Shown: positions 49,914 through 61,810, counted from the first letter of the stretch. The stretch is DNA of 64,000 nucleotides from Trematomus loennbergii (GCA_012861695.1 JAAOOA010000629.1:130001-194000), one strand, 5' to 3'. Notes: generated from the letters alone by a model not told the origin. Numbers and translations are program-made.

Positions 49914-51652
49914 GACAGTCGTTTTAAGCAACCACAGTTCATGGGGGGTTAACTGAGATGAAAAAGTGGAACAAATCCAGACATGATATAAACGTCAGTG
50001 AACATTCATCTGGTAGCAGAGTGACATCTCATTTAGTATCCATCACAGTCTGTATGAAAACCTGTTTGATATTCATGTGGCAGAAGCTGTGTTTGTTTAT
50101 CACGGGTAATCAGGTGTAATCAATACATACACAAGGTTTAGAATCAGAACATACGTCATATTTAATATGAGAGAGACTTTATATTTAACATCCTTTATTT
50201 AGGACACAGTGTTTACAATTTCCACTGACAGCTAAATGTATGTTTCTCTGTGAATATGCATCAGTGCACGGTACTTTGAGGAGCAGCTGGTGTTAGGAGA
50301 GCGTTAGCTGAGTGCTGGATGTGTTGGGGGGCTTGTCTCTTCTGGGGCCCCAGAGGGTCTTGCAGTGCCACTGCTCACAGCCATGAGGCCAGATCAATGA
50401 AACCAGGATACATCCTTTACCGTCAAACTGGCTCTGAACACAGCTGCCTGTGAGCTTGATCAATACTTTCTGATGTTATATTTATGATATGCTACTTATC
50501 AGCTACATGGCCCTAACGTGTGAAGTTACACACGCATCTGTACCAGAGCTTTTCACACGTAGACTCATGCAGGCCAGAGGAGCTGGAGTGAGACAACAAG
50601 AACACAAAGACATCTCTGAGAAGAGATCAGGACGAAGAGGAGAGGAAGAGGAGGAGATGAAGAGACCAGGAGGGTCAGAGCAGGAGGAAGAGGAGGAGAT
50701 GAAGAGACCAGGAGGGTCAGAGCAGGAGGAAGAGGAGGAGATGAAGAGACCAGGAGGGTCAGAGCAGGAGGAAGAGGAGGAGATGAAGACACTAGTGAAG
50801 ATGAAGACATGTATGTGAGGAATGAAGATGAAGTGTCAGAAAGAGGGCCAGAGGCAGGGGTCAGGAGGCAGAGGAGACTCCAGCTGGACCTCATGCTATG
50901 TTCTTATTCTCCTCACATATTCCATCACAGCAGAACAATCTAGCAGCTCTTAGTATTGACACATTTTGAAATGTGTTGCTGCACAGGTCACCTCTAGCTC
51001 TCTGAAGAGATGGGTGATGTCCTCTGTGTACTTCATTATAACTAAGTACTTTGACTGTACTCACAGTACACAGAGTTCTAGGTATCACGAGTACTTTCTG
51101 CTGTTTTATATATATGTTAGTTAGTTAGTCTGAACACCTTGTTTCTCTTGTGCATCAAGAACACTTGTGTTAGGCCATGATTTAACAATAAATAGGTTAC
51201 ATACAGTATCAAATACCACGTACTGTCGGCCCTCCCATGCCACCCTGACCTCTTGACCCCCCTTTGCCCCCCCATGTAGAATGTTCTAGAACCCCCACTG
51301 TGCAGGTGTGAGGTGAGCCAGGTAACACACTGCTGCTGCTCTGGCAGTGATAACTGGGAGCCTCTTGTTAGGAATAGAACAGCCAACATGTCTGCAAACA
51401 CAAACTCTGTCAGAAGTGTGCAGCTGTTAAAGCCACTGACAGCCGATCCAGCAGCGATCAGGAATCCCAAACGGAAGTCCTTTAACGCCACACTCCGAGG
51501 AAAGGACGTCTCATTGCTCTGAAAACACATTTCCTTACTGCAGACATCTGATTGGCTACAGAAACTCCCATCTTGAAAAAATCATGTGTGAATCTAGCGG
51601 CGTCAGGGTGTCTCAGAAATCCACTCACAAAAGCCTTTTTTATAGAAATGTA
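49914..51652. other. Intron after B1; no gene seen
   Basis: A 39-bp GA-rich minisatellite lies at about 50653-50782. The remainder is shared with the equivalent introns after B2 and B3. The frames across the GA-rich part are repeat artefacts. Confidence 0.6.
50653..50782. repeat. 39-bp GA-rich minisatellite; copies at 54317-54446 and 58842-59010
   Basis: The unit gagatgaagagaccaggagg gtcagagcaggaggaagag has about three copies here and after B2, and about four after B3. The period is a multiple of three, so both strands look open. Confidence 0.9.
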
Positions 51653-51699
51653 ACAACATCAGGTTCCTCTAAAGACATCCTGAATCTCACCTGCTCAGG
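51653..51699 (+). pseudogene. Orphan 3' end of an SRCR B exon at the duplication junction
   Basis: acaacatcaggttcctctaa through cacctgctcag equals the last 46 bases of B0 and keeps a gtaaac donor, but the upstream exon body and acceptor are missing. It marks where unit 2 begins. Confidence 0.9.
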
Positions 51700-52809
51700 T
51701 AAACCCATCCGTGACATCATCAGTGACATCATCCGTGACATCATCAGTGACATCATCGATGACATTTTCATTTATTGTTTCCATTTTCTTGTTTTTACAA
51801 TAAAAAAGACACAAACCCAAATAACAAATGATGAACAGTGTATGAAGCAGCCGGGCGTAGTGGGTGGGCTACTGGGTCTATAGGCCCACCCACTCATTCA
51901 TCAACAATGACTGAGAGAAAATATAGTTTACCGGGTTTTTATATTTGATTATCAAAATGAATAATTAAATAATAGCAAAAATAAGTTTCCCTTTAAAACA
52001 TTCATACAATTAGAAGCAACATTTATTGAAGTAATCAGGCTTCTGTTGTGTGAGATGTGCTATCCAATCACAACAGGCCAACGTAAAATGTAAAATGGCC
52101 TGTTGTGATTGGCCTACATATCTCACAGTGGAATAGTCTAACCCTAACCCTAACCCAGAGCCATCATCCTCACAGCAGGGGCCGTCTCACTCCAGATTCT
52201 GCCTCTCTGTGCTTTCTGTGTCTCTAAAATGTATCAATGTAATGTGAACCAAAAGAAATGAACAAGCAGTGTTACATTTCATTTCACTCCTTGCAGCCTG
52301 GAGCACGGCTGATATGAAGAGTCATGAAACCCACCGGGTTATTTGGAGCCTCCACCTCTAGAATGATACAATTCACCATTTAATGGAAAACACGAGATCA
52401 ATAAACAAACAGCAGCTTGAATTCGATGATGACGCCATGTTGAAGAACAACGTGTTTACAAACATCAATCAGATAACACATGTGAAACACACATGTGAGA
52501 GTAAAGAATGAAACCTTTTGAAAGTGTCTGTGTGAGAGCAGAGGTGGAGCTGAGCAGAAGGAGCAGAGGATCTGCAGAGGAGGATGCTTTGTTGAAGACA
52601 CAGGGAAAGGGTTCACTAAAGGAGACCACTTGCTAGAGGGTATCAGATGTAGATGTGAGGGTACCTGCAGTCTGTGTTCTTATCAACATGTGTTCTGTTG
52701 TTCATCATCAACTCATGTTGGAACTGAGTCCAGTTTGAATCTCTGAAATATAGTTTCATCTCTTTGATGGTGTGTCTTTGACCTCTGTTTGATCTTCTGT
52801 CCTCTGCAG

Positions 52810-53129
52810 ACTCTGTCAGGCTGCTGGGGGGGACTGGTCTGTGCTCAGGCAGACTGGAGGTAAACTCTGACCCGTCTAACCCGTCTAACCCGTCCTGGTC
52901 CTCAGTGTGTGAGGCTGACTTTGACCAGCAGGATGCTCAGGTGTCTGCCGGCAGCTGGGCTGTGGGGCTCCTTCAGTCCTCCAGGGGGCGCTCTATGGAG
53001 AAGGGGAGGCTCCAATGTGGACCAAAGAGTTCCAGTGTGGAGGCCATGAGTCTGCTCTCCTGGACTGTAGCTCAGCCTCAGAGAGAAACACCTGCTCACC
53101 TGGCAGAGCTGTTAGCCTCACCTGCTCAG
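52810..53129 (+). pseudogene. SRCR domain exon A2 (1-bp deletion)
   Basis: Same exon as A1 but 320 bp. One g is missing in caggtgtctgc (about 52941), where A1, A3 and A4 have caggtggtctgc, so VVCRQLGC and everything downstream shift frame. Borders and the rest of the sequence match A1 almost exactly. Because the paralogue is so similar, a sequencing or assembly error is a real alternative. Confidence 0.85.
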
Positions 53130-53213
53130 GTAGAGAGGAGCTGTGATTGGTTCATTCTGTTCTCATCAAACTCACTTTATTCTCTCTCTGATCTCTCTCT
53201 TGTTTCTCTTCAG

Positions 53214-53492
53214 AGCCACTCAGACTGGTGGGAGGAGAGAGTCGCTGTGCAGGAGACCTGGAGGTGGAACAAGGAGAATGGAGACCACTGGAGGGCTATC
53301 TCTGGACCCTGAAGGATGCAGGAGTCGTCTGCAGAGAGCTCGACTGTGGCTCTGCTGTTTCTGTGGGAGGGAGAAGGGAGTCCTCAGAGAGACCTGTGTG
53401 GAAGATCAGTCCTGACTGTGTTCAGTCTGGATCTCTGAGGGAGTGTGCAGAATCATATTCCTCTCCCTACTTCCTGACTCTCACCTGCTCAG
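53214..53492 (+). CDS. SRCR domain exon B2 (six cysteines)
   Basis: 279 bp, phase 1-1, open, and as far as I can see the same protein as B1 (EPLRLVGGESRCAG to FLTLTCSG). It lies 84 bp after A2, with the same lack of C2/C7 as the other B domains. Confidence 0.87.
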
Positions 53493-56254
53493 GTAAGCCC
53501 ATCAGTGACATCATCAGTGACATCATCAGTGACATCATCACTGACATCATCAGTGACATCATCAGTGACATCATCTAAGACAGTCGTTTTAAGCAACCAC
53601 AGTTCATGGGGGGTTAACTGAGATGAAAAAGTGGAACAAATCCAGACATGATATAAACGTCAGTGAACATTCATCTGGTAGCAGAGTGACATCTCATTTA
53701 GTATCCATCACAGTCTGTATGAAAACCTGTTTGATATTCATGTGGCAGAAGCTGTGTTTGTTTATCACGGGTAATCAGGTGTAATCAATACATACACAAG
53801 GTTTAGAATCAGAACATACGTCATATTTAATATGAGAGAGACTTTATATTTAACATCCTTTATTTAGGACACAGTGTTTACAATTTCCACTGACAGCTAA
53901 ATGTATGTTTCTCTGTGAATATGCATCAGTGCACGGTACTTTGAGGAGCAGCTGGTGTTAGGAGAGCGTTAGCTGAGTGCTGGATGTGTTGGGGGGCTTG
54001 TCTTTCTGGGGCCCCAGAGGGTCTTGCAGTGCCACTGCTCACAGCCATGAGGCCAGATCAATGAAACCAGGATACATCCTTTACCGTCAAACTGGCTCTG
54101 AACACAGCTGCCTGTGAGCTTGATCAATACTTTCTGATGTTATATTTATGATATGCTACTTATCAGCTACATGGCCCTAACGTGTGAAGTTACACACGCA
54201 TCTGTACCAGAGCTTTTCACACGTAGACTCATGCAGGCCAGAGGAGCTGGAGTGAGACAACAAGAACACAAAGACATCTCTGAGAAGAGATCAGGACGAA
54301 GAGGAGAGGAAGAGGAGGAGATGAAGAGACCAGGAGGGTCAGAGCAGGAGGAAGAGGAGGAGATGAAGAGACCAGGAGGGTCAGAGCAGGAGGAAGAGGA
54401 GGAGATGAAGAGACCAGGAGGGTCAGAGCAGGAGGAAGAGGAGGAGATGAAGACACTAGTGAAGATGAAGACATGTATGTGAGGAATGAAGATGAAGTGT
54501 CAGAAAGAGGGCCAGAGGCAGGGGTCAGGAGGCAGAGGAGACTCCAGCTGGACCTCATGCTATGTTCTTATTCTCCTCACATATTCCATCACAGCAGAAC
54601 AATCTAGCAGCTCTTAGTATTGACACATTTTGAAATGTGTTGCTGCACAGGTCACCTCTAGCTCTCTGAAGAGATGGGTGATGTCCTCTGTGTACTTCAT
54701 TATAACTAAGTACTTTGACTGTACTCACAGTACACAGAGTTCTAGGTATCACGAGTACTTTCTGCTGTTTTATATATATGTTAGTTAGTTAGTCTGAACA
54801 CCTTGTTTCTCTTGTGCATCAAGAACACTTGTGTTAGGCCATGATTTAACAATAAATAGGTTACATACAGTATCAAATACCACGTACTGTCGGCCCTCCC
54901 ATGCCACCCTGACCTCTTGACCCCCCTTTGCCCCCCATGTAGAATGTTCTAGAACCCCCACTGTGCAGGTGTGAGGTGAGCCAGGTAACACACTGCTGCT
55001 GCTCTGGCAGTGATAACTGGGAGCCTCTTGTTAGGAATAGAACAGCCAACATGTCTGCAAACACAAACTCTGTCAGAAGTGTGCAGCTGTTAAAGCCACT
55101 GACAGCCGATCCAGCAGCGATCAGGAATCCCAAACGGAAGTCCTTTAACGCCACACTCCGAGGAAAGGACGTCTCATTGCTCTGAAAACACATTTCCTTA
55201 CTCCCTCCCTCTTCGTGTGGAGGAAAGGAAGCAAGTGAGGGAAGCATGGGCTCAAGTTCAGAGACTTAGGATGGACCTCATATCGTGTTCTTCCAAGCTA
55301 GAGTAGAAGTGATATCAACATTGTTTTCCGCTTCGTTCTGATGCCTTAGTTTTACCGGGAAGTGGGCAGGGCAGTCATTTCGCTCGAAAGGGACGCACTC
55401 ATGTGATTGGCTTAAATGATGCAGACATCTGATTGGCTACAGAAACTCCCATCTTGAAAAAATCATGTGTGAATCTAGCGGCGTCAGGGTGTCTCAGAAA
55501 TCCACTCACAAAAGCCTTTTTTATAGAAATGTAACAACATCAAATCTGTTATTGATGCACAACATTTAACACTTTTAAAGTCATATATTAGTGGATTTAT
55601 ATTGCATTTATTTAAAACAATAACTATTTGTGTTTGCATTGAAACATATCTGTGTGGATGGAGACATGTGTGTCTGCTGCCTCAGGAGTCCCCTGGGACA
55701 ACCAGTCTGAAAGGACTCCTGCTTCAGCTCCACCTCTCTCTGAGCCTCTGGTTTCCAGCAGCAGGTTCTTTGGGTTCCACTATAACAGCACCAAGACCTC
55801 CTGGACACAGCTCTGATCAGCTCAGCCGGGGCTCCTCGAGGCTCCTTCACCCGAGAAGCTCCTTCAGAGCAGAGTCCAGCTCCTTTGGCTTTCATCTTTT
55901 AGAATTCATTTTCTAACAGGATTTTTGTTCTAGGATCAGATTCTATTAGATAGGTGAGAAATAATAAAACCTTTTTTAAAACATGATGTTGAGTCCCTGA
56001 GCAGAAGGAGCAGAGGATCTGCAGAGGAGGATGCTTTGTTGAAGACACAGGGAAAGGGTTCACTAATGGAGACCACTTGCTACAGGGTATCAGATGTAGA
56101 TGTGAGGGTACCTGCAGTCTGTGTTCTTATAAACATGTGTTCTGTTGTTCATCATTAACTCATGTTGGAACTGAGTCCAGTTTGAATCTGAAATATAGTT
56201 TCATCTTTTTGATGGTGTGTCTTTGACCTCTGTTTGATCTTCTGTCCTCTGCAG
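53493..56254. other. Intron between B2 and A3; no gene seen
   Basis: The 12-bp and 39-bp repeats recur here. 55543-56000 (from aaatctgttattgatgcaca) is shared with 60115-60560 upstream of A4 but not with the regions upstream of A1 and A2. It contains a gctccac/tcctgga-rich unique block with no splice-compatible reading. Confidence 0.6.
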
Positions 56255-56574
56255 ACTCTGTCAGGCTGCTGGGGGGACTGGTCTGTGCTCAGGCAGACTG
56301 GAGGTGAACTCTGACCCGTCTAACCCGTCTAACCCGTCCTGGTCCTCAGTGTGTGAGGCTGACTTTGACCAGCAGGATGCTCAGGTGGTCTGCCGGCAGC
56401 TGGGCTGTGGGGCTCCTTCAGTCCTCCAGGGGGCGCTCTATGGAGAAGGGGAGGCTCCAATGTGGACCAAAGAGTTCCAGTGTGGAGGCCATGAGTCTGC
56501 TCTCCTGGACTGTAGCTCAGCCTCAGAGAGAAACACCTGCTCACCTGGCACAGCTGTTAGCCTCACCTGCTCAG
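56255..56574 (+). pseudogene. SRCR domain exon A3 (1-bp loss in a G run)
   Basis: Equal to A1 but with six rather than seven G in ctgctgggggg-act (about 56270), giving 320 bp and a frame shift before GLCSG. The rest of the domain, from SVCEADF to LTCSG, is intact in the shifted frame. A G-homopolymer miscall is plausible. Confidence 0.85.
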
Positions 56575-56657
56575 GTAGAGAGGAGCTGTGATTGGTTCAT
56601 TCTGTTCTCATCAAACTCACTTTATTCTCTCTCTGATCTCTCTCTTGTTTCTCTCAG

Positions 56658-56942
56658 AGCCGGTCAGACTGGTGGGAGGAGAGAGTCGCTGTGCAGGAGA
56701 CCTGGAGGTGGAACATCTGGGAGAATGGAGACCAGTGATGGGCTATGACTGGACCCTGAAGGATGCAGGAGTCGTCTGCAGAGAGCTCAACTGTGGCTCT
56801 GCTGTTTCTGTGGTACAGAGATATGAGTCCTCAAGGAGATCTGTGTGGAGGATCAGCTCTGACTGTGTTCAGTCTGGATCTGCTCTGAGGGAGTGTGCAG
56901 TATCACGTTCCTCTCCCTACTTCCTGAATCTCACCTGCTCAG
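56658..56942 (+). CDS. SRCR domain exon B3 (six cysteines)
   Basis: 285 bp (95 codons), phase 1-1, open. It reads EPVRLVGGESRCAGDLEVEH, then WTLKDAGVVCRELNCGSAVS, SSDCVQSGSALRECAVSR and FLNLTCSG. It is more diverged than B1 versus B2, so this unit separated earlier. ELNCGS introduces a possible N-linked change next to C4, but NCG is not a sequon. Confidence 0.88.
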
Positions 56943-57107
56943 GTAAGCCCATCAGTGACATCATCAGTGACATCATCAGTGACATCATCAGTGACATCAT
57001 CTAAGACAGTCGTTTTAAGCAACCACAGTTCATGAGGGGTTAACTGAGATGAAAAAGTGTCTGGAACAAATCCAGACATGATATAAACGTCACTGAACAT
57101 TAATCTG

Positions 57108-58197
57108 AGGCCTGTACTACGAAGCTGGTTCAACCTAACCTGGATATGTTTGAGTTAGCCGGTTGGCCCAATCCAAAACATACGCGCTCTGGCTAAACTG
57201 TACTACGACGCTGGTTATCAAGTTGATCGCTCAAGCCAGCCGTGTCCTATCTAGTTAGGTGCGCGTTCACATGAAAGAGGTGGTATTTGGAGCATTCGAC
57301 CAATCACAAACATGGAGAAGCGTACTGACAGCGAAGCGTCATACTTCCTGAATGAAAAGTGAACTTTAATATTAGTCAAATATGAAGAAGTTAAACTTTA
57401 AACATCCATGACTTAAACACTTTATCCAGGATCAAAGCCACATAGCTGCACCTGCAAGGTGAATACAGCTGGTAAAAGAAAAAGTGTTTGAATGCGTACA
57501 TTAACAGGTTTATGATATCACCGCCCCGTCTAAGACACGATCTGACTTTAATTACATTTGACTCGAGTGTTTCATCAACTTAATGTGTTGCTTAAAATAA
57601 TACTTCTGCATACAGTATGTGACACTGTGAGTGTTGCACGGCCAGATACGGCTCAAGAAGCTGACTCAAATAAGGAAATATATGATACATTATGATGTGA
57701 TATGATATGAATGATAATGGGACACATCGACGTCTGCACTCACAGTGCCGCGGACTGTACTTAATGTTACTCTGATCCGGTTACTTATGTTGTGGCAGAT
57801 ATTTAAGTAAGCTTTCTTAACGCTAATGTTATAATAGTCAGATTGCTCTGAAGATGGGAGGTGATATTCTATTAATGTTCACGTTCACACAGTCAGTTGA
57901 TTTTTGCCGGCCGTCTTTCCTGCAACGGCAGTTTTTCTGTATTTCCTCTATCCTGTAATATGAATTGATCGCTTTAAACTCCGCACACGGAGCTCTGATT
58001 GGTCAGCTGGCGGTGCTTTCACTGAGTTGATCTCTTAGCCTGCAACTTAACCTCCTCCCGAGGAGGTTAGCCGTTCAGCATAAGTTACCATGGAGATCTA
58101 GCCCGCTAAAAAGAGAACCAGCGTCGTAGGACCGGAAAGCCTGAGTTTTCCTGAAGTCAGCCGGCTAAGCGAAAATCCGGCTTCGTAGTACAGGCCT
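57108..58197. mobile_element. Harbinger-like MITE with CTG target duplication
   Basis: aggcctgtactacgaagc (57108) is inverted exactly at 58180-58197. CTG flanks both sides (57105-57107 and 58198-58200). The equivalent introns after B1 and B2 have the site without insert (cattcatctggtagcag). The 3-bp CWG duplication fits PIF/Harbinger. A second inner inverse pair, tacgacgctggtt, lies at 57204-57216 and 58116-58128. No transposase frame in 1090 bp. Confidence 0.92.
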
Positions 58198-58200
58198 CTG

Positions 58201-60820
58201 GTAGCAGTGTGACATCTCATTTAGAATCCATCACAGTCTGTATGAAAACCCGTTTGATATTCATGTGGCAGAAGCTTTGTTTGTTTATCACGGGTAATCA
58301 GGTGTAATCAATACATACACAAGGTTTAGAATCATAACAACGTCATATTTAATATGAGAGAGACTTTATATTTAACATCCTTTATTTAGGACACAGTGTT
58401 TACAATTTCCACTGACAGCTAAATGTATGTTTCTCTGTGAATATGCATCAGTGCACGGTACTTTGAGGAGCAGCTGGTGTTAGGAGAGCGTTAGCTGAGT
58501 GCTGGATGTGTTGGGGGGCATGTCTCTTCTGGGGCCCCCAGAGGGTCTTGCAGTGCCACTGCTCACAGCCATGAGGCCAGATCCATGAAACCAGGATACA
58601 TCCTTTACCGTCAAACTGGCTTTGAACACAGCTGCCTGTGAGCTTGATCAATACTTTCTGATGTTATATTTATGATATGCTACTTATCAGCTACATGGCC
58701 CTAACGTGTGAAGTTACACACACATCTGTACCAGAGCTTTTCACACGTAGACTCTTACAGGCCAGAGGAGCTGGAGTGAGACAACAAGAACACAAAGACA
58801 TATCTGAGAAGAGATCAGGACGAAGAGGAGAGGAAGAGGAGGAGATGAAGAGACCAGGAGGGTCAGAGCAGGAGGAAGAGGAGGAGATGAAGAGACCAGG
58901 AGGGTCAGAGCAGGAGGAAGAGGAGGAGATGAAGAGACCAGGAGGGTCAGAGCAGGAGGAAGAGGAGGAGATGAAGAGACCAGGAGGGTCAGAGCAGGAG
59001 GAAGAGGAGGAGATGAAGACACTAGTGAAGATGAAGACATGTATGTGAGGAATGCAGATGAAGTGTCAGAAAGAGGGCCAGAGGCAGGGGTCAGGAGGCA
59101 GAGGAGACTCCAGCTGGACCTCATGCTATGTTCTTATTCTCCTCACATATTCCATCACAGCAGAACAATCTAGCAGCTCTTAGTATTGACACATATTGAA
59201 ATGTGTTGCTGCACAGGTCACCTCTAGCTCTCTGAAGAGATGGGTGATGTCCTCTGTGTACTTCATTATAACTAAGTACTTTGACTGTACTCACAGTACA
59301 CAGAGTTCTAGGGTATCACGAGTACTTTCTGCTGTTTTATATATATGTTAGTTAGTTAGTCTGAACACCTTGTTTCTCTTGTGCATCAAGAACACTTGTG
59401 TTAGGCCATGATTTAACAATAAATAGGTTACATACAGTATCAAATACCACGTACTGTCGCCCTCCCATGCCACCCTGACCTCTTGACCCCCCTTTGCCCC
59501 CCCATGTAGAATGTTCTAGAACCCCCACTGTGCAGGTGTGAGGTGAGCCAGGTAACACACTGCTGCTGCTCTGGCTGTGATAACTGGGAGCCTCTTGTTA
59601 GGAATAGAACAGCCAACATGTCTGCAGACACAAACTCTGTCAGAAGTGTGCAGCTGTTAAAGCCACTGACAGCCGATCCAGCAGCGATCAGGAATCACAA
59701 ACGGAAGTCCTTTAACGCCACACTCCGAGGAAAGGACGTCTCATTGCTCTGAAAACACATTTCCTTACTCCCTCCCTCTTCGTGTGGAGGAAAGGAAGCA
59801 AGTGAAGGAAGCATGGACTCAAGTTCAGAGACTTAGGATGGACCTCATATCGTGTTCTTCCAAGCTAGAGTAGAAGTGATATCAACATTGTTTTCCGCTT
59901 CGTTCTGATGCCTTAGTTTTACCGGGAAGTGGGCAGGGCAGTCATTTCGCTCGAAAGGGACGCACTCATGTGATTGGATTAAATGATGCAGACATCTGAT
60001 TGGCTACAGAAACTCCCATCTTGAAAAAATCATGTGTGAATCTAGCGGCGTCAGGGTGTCTCAGAAATCCACTCACAAAAGCCTTTTTTATAGAAATGTA
60101 ACAACATCAAATCTGTTATTGATGCACAACATTTAACACTTTTAAAGTCATGTATTTGTGGATTTATATTGCATTTATTTAAAACAATTACTATTTGTGT
60201 TTGCATTGAAACATATCTGTGTGGATGGAGACATGTGTGTCTGCTGCCTCAGGAGTCCCCTGGGACAACCAGTCTGAAAGGACTCCTCTTCAGCTCCACC
60301 TCTCTCTGAGCCTCTGGTTTCCAGCAGCAGGTTCTTTGGGTTCCACCATAACAGCACCAAGACCTCCTGGACACAGCTCTGATCAGCTCAGCCGGGGCTC
60401 CTCGAGGCTCCTTCACCCGAGAAGCTCCTTCAGAGCAGAGTCCGGCTCCTTTGGCTTTCATCTTTTAGAATTCATTTTCTAACGGGATTTTTGTTCTAGG
60501 ATCAGATTCTATTAGAGAGGTGAGAAATAATAAAACCTTTTTTAAAACATGATGTTGAATCCCTGAGCAGAAGGAGCAGAGGATCTGCAGAGGAGGATGC
60601 TTTGTTGAAGACACAGGGAAAGGGTTCACTCATGGAGACCACTTGCTAGAGGGTATCAGATGTAGATGTGAGGGTACCTGCAGTCTGTGTTCTTATCAAC
60701 ATGTGTTCTGTTGTTCATCATCAACTCATGTTGGAACTGAGTCCAGTTTGAATCTGAAATATAGTTTCATCTCTTTGATGGTGTGTCTTTGACCTCTGTT
60801 TGATCTTCTGTCCTCTGCAG
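58201..60820. other. Intron between B3 and A4 after the MITE; no gene seen
   Basis: Resumes the sequence shared with 49995-51652 and 53660-55533, including a four-copy 39-bp repeat, then the block shared with 55543-56254. Confidence 0.6.
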
Positions 60821-61132
60821 ACTCTGTCAGGCTGCTGGGGGGGACTGGTCTGTGCTCAGGCAGACTGGAGGTGAAGTCTGACCCGTCTAACCCGTCCTGG
60901 TCCTCAGTGTGTGAGGCTGACTTTGACCAGCAGGATGCTCAGGTGGTCTGCCGGCAGCTGGGCTGTGGGGCTCCTTCAGTCCTCCAGGGGGCGCTCTATG
61001 GAGAAGGGGAGGCTCCAATGTGGACCAAAGAGTTCCAGTGTGGAGGCCATGAGTCTGCTCTCCTGGACTGTAGCTCAGCCTCAGAGAGAAACACCTGCTC
61101 ACCTGGCACAGCTGTTAGCCTCACCTGCTCAG
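60821..61132 (+). CDS. SRCR domain exon A4 (group B, eight cysteines)
   Basis: 312 bp (104 codons), phase 1-1, open from DSVRLLGGTGLCSG to LTCSG. All eight cysteines are present. It is three codons shorter than A1 because one SNP motif of the DPSNPSNPSW stretch is missing. The domain core is otherwise the same as A1. Confidence 0.88.
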
Positions 61133-61215
61133 GTAGAGAGGAGCTGTGATTGGTTCATTCTGTTCTCATCAACTCACTTTATTCTCTCTCTGATCTCTCT
61201 CTTGTTTCTCTTCAG

Positions 61216-61504
61216 CCTGGTGTTCAGCTGGTGGGAGGAGAGAGTCGCTGTGCAGGAGACCTGGAGGTGGAACATCACGGAGAATGGAGACCAGTGGGCT
61301 ATTACTCTCTCAGGACCCTGAAGGCAGCAGGAGTCGCCTGCAGAGATCTCGACTGTGGCTCTGCTGTTTCTGTGGTACGGAGAGAGGAGTCCTCAAAGAG
61401 ACCTGTGTGGGAGATCAGCTCTCTCTGTGTTGAGTCTGGATCTCCTCTGAGGGAGTGTGCATTATCATCTTACTCTAACTCCTTCCTGACTCTCATCTGC
61501 TCAG
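61216..61504 (+). pseudogene. SRCR domain exon B4 (2-bp loss at the acceptor)
   Basis: The body reads VQLVGGESRCAGDLEVEH to FLTLICSG with six cysteines and a gtaagc donor. The border is ttcag/cctgg, where the other B exons have cag/agcc. The two missing bases leave the exon out of frame (289 bp) when spliced normally from phase 1, with a stop in the domain. It is the most diverged B domain (SLCVESGSPLREC, LICSG). It could still be used with an unusual acceptor, but none is evident. Confidence 0.75.
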
Positions 61505-61810
61505 GTAAGCCCATCAGGGACATTGTGTATGACATCATGTCCTCTGTCTCTTTGTTATTCTCTCTCAAAGAGACAAAGAGACTATCCCTCTCTGCTACCT
61601 GGACTGTCACAGACTGAAAGCTCTTTGTAATGTCTTCAAAGCGGTGTCTTCAGACTGAGAGGAGGTTTTCACAGAGACTGTTGTTATTGTTGCTCAGCAA
61701 CTCACTAACATGTGTTTCTCTTGGTGAAAGCAAGAGTGAGTTAGATTTTAGATTTCACTCTCTGATGAGAAACATGGAGGAGTTTTTAAACCCTTAGTGT
61801 TTCACTACAT
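61505..61810. other. Intron sequence after B4
   Basis: No repeat array or exon is visible. It contains a short tctctctcaaagagacaaag hairpin-like word at about 61560. Confidence 0.5.

Larger units (their letters stand above)
48012..51652 (+). repeat. Tandem duplication unit 1 (contains A1 and B1)
   Basis: This is nearly identical to unit 2 (51653-55533). Unit 1 lacks 218 bp present in unit 2 at 55203-55420 and has fewer 12-bp repeats at its start. It begins inside exon B0 at the word acaacatca. Confidence 0.9.
51653..55533 (+). repeat. Tandem duplication unit 2 (contains A2 and B2)
   Basis: Second copy of 48012-51652, differing by isolated single-base changes, the 218-bp segment 55203-55420 and 12-bp repeat number. 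Confidence 0.9.

Noticed and set aside
50280..50420. A small structured RNA gene in the repeated intron
   Set aside because: The region is well conserved between units only because the units are recent copies. No snRNA, tRNA or 5S consensus was recognised.
50489..50818. Glutamate-rich frame, repeated at 54153 and 58677
   Set aside because: It is an intronic 39-bp GA-rich repeat whose period keeps the frame. The flanks have no coding character.
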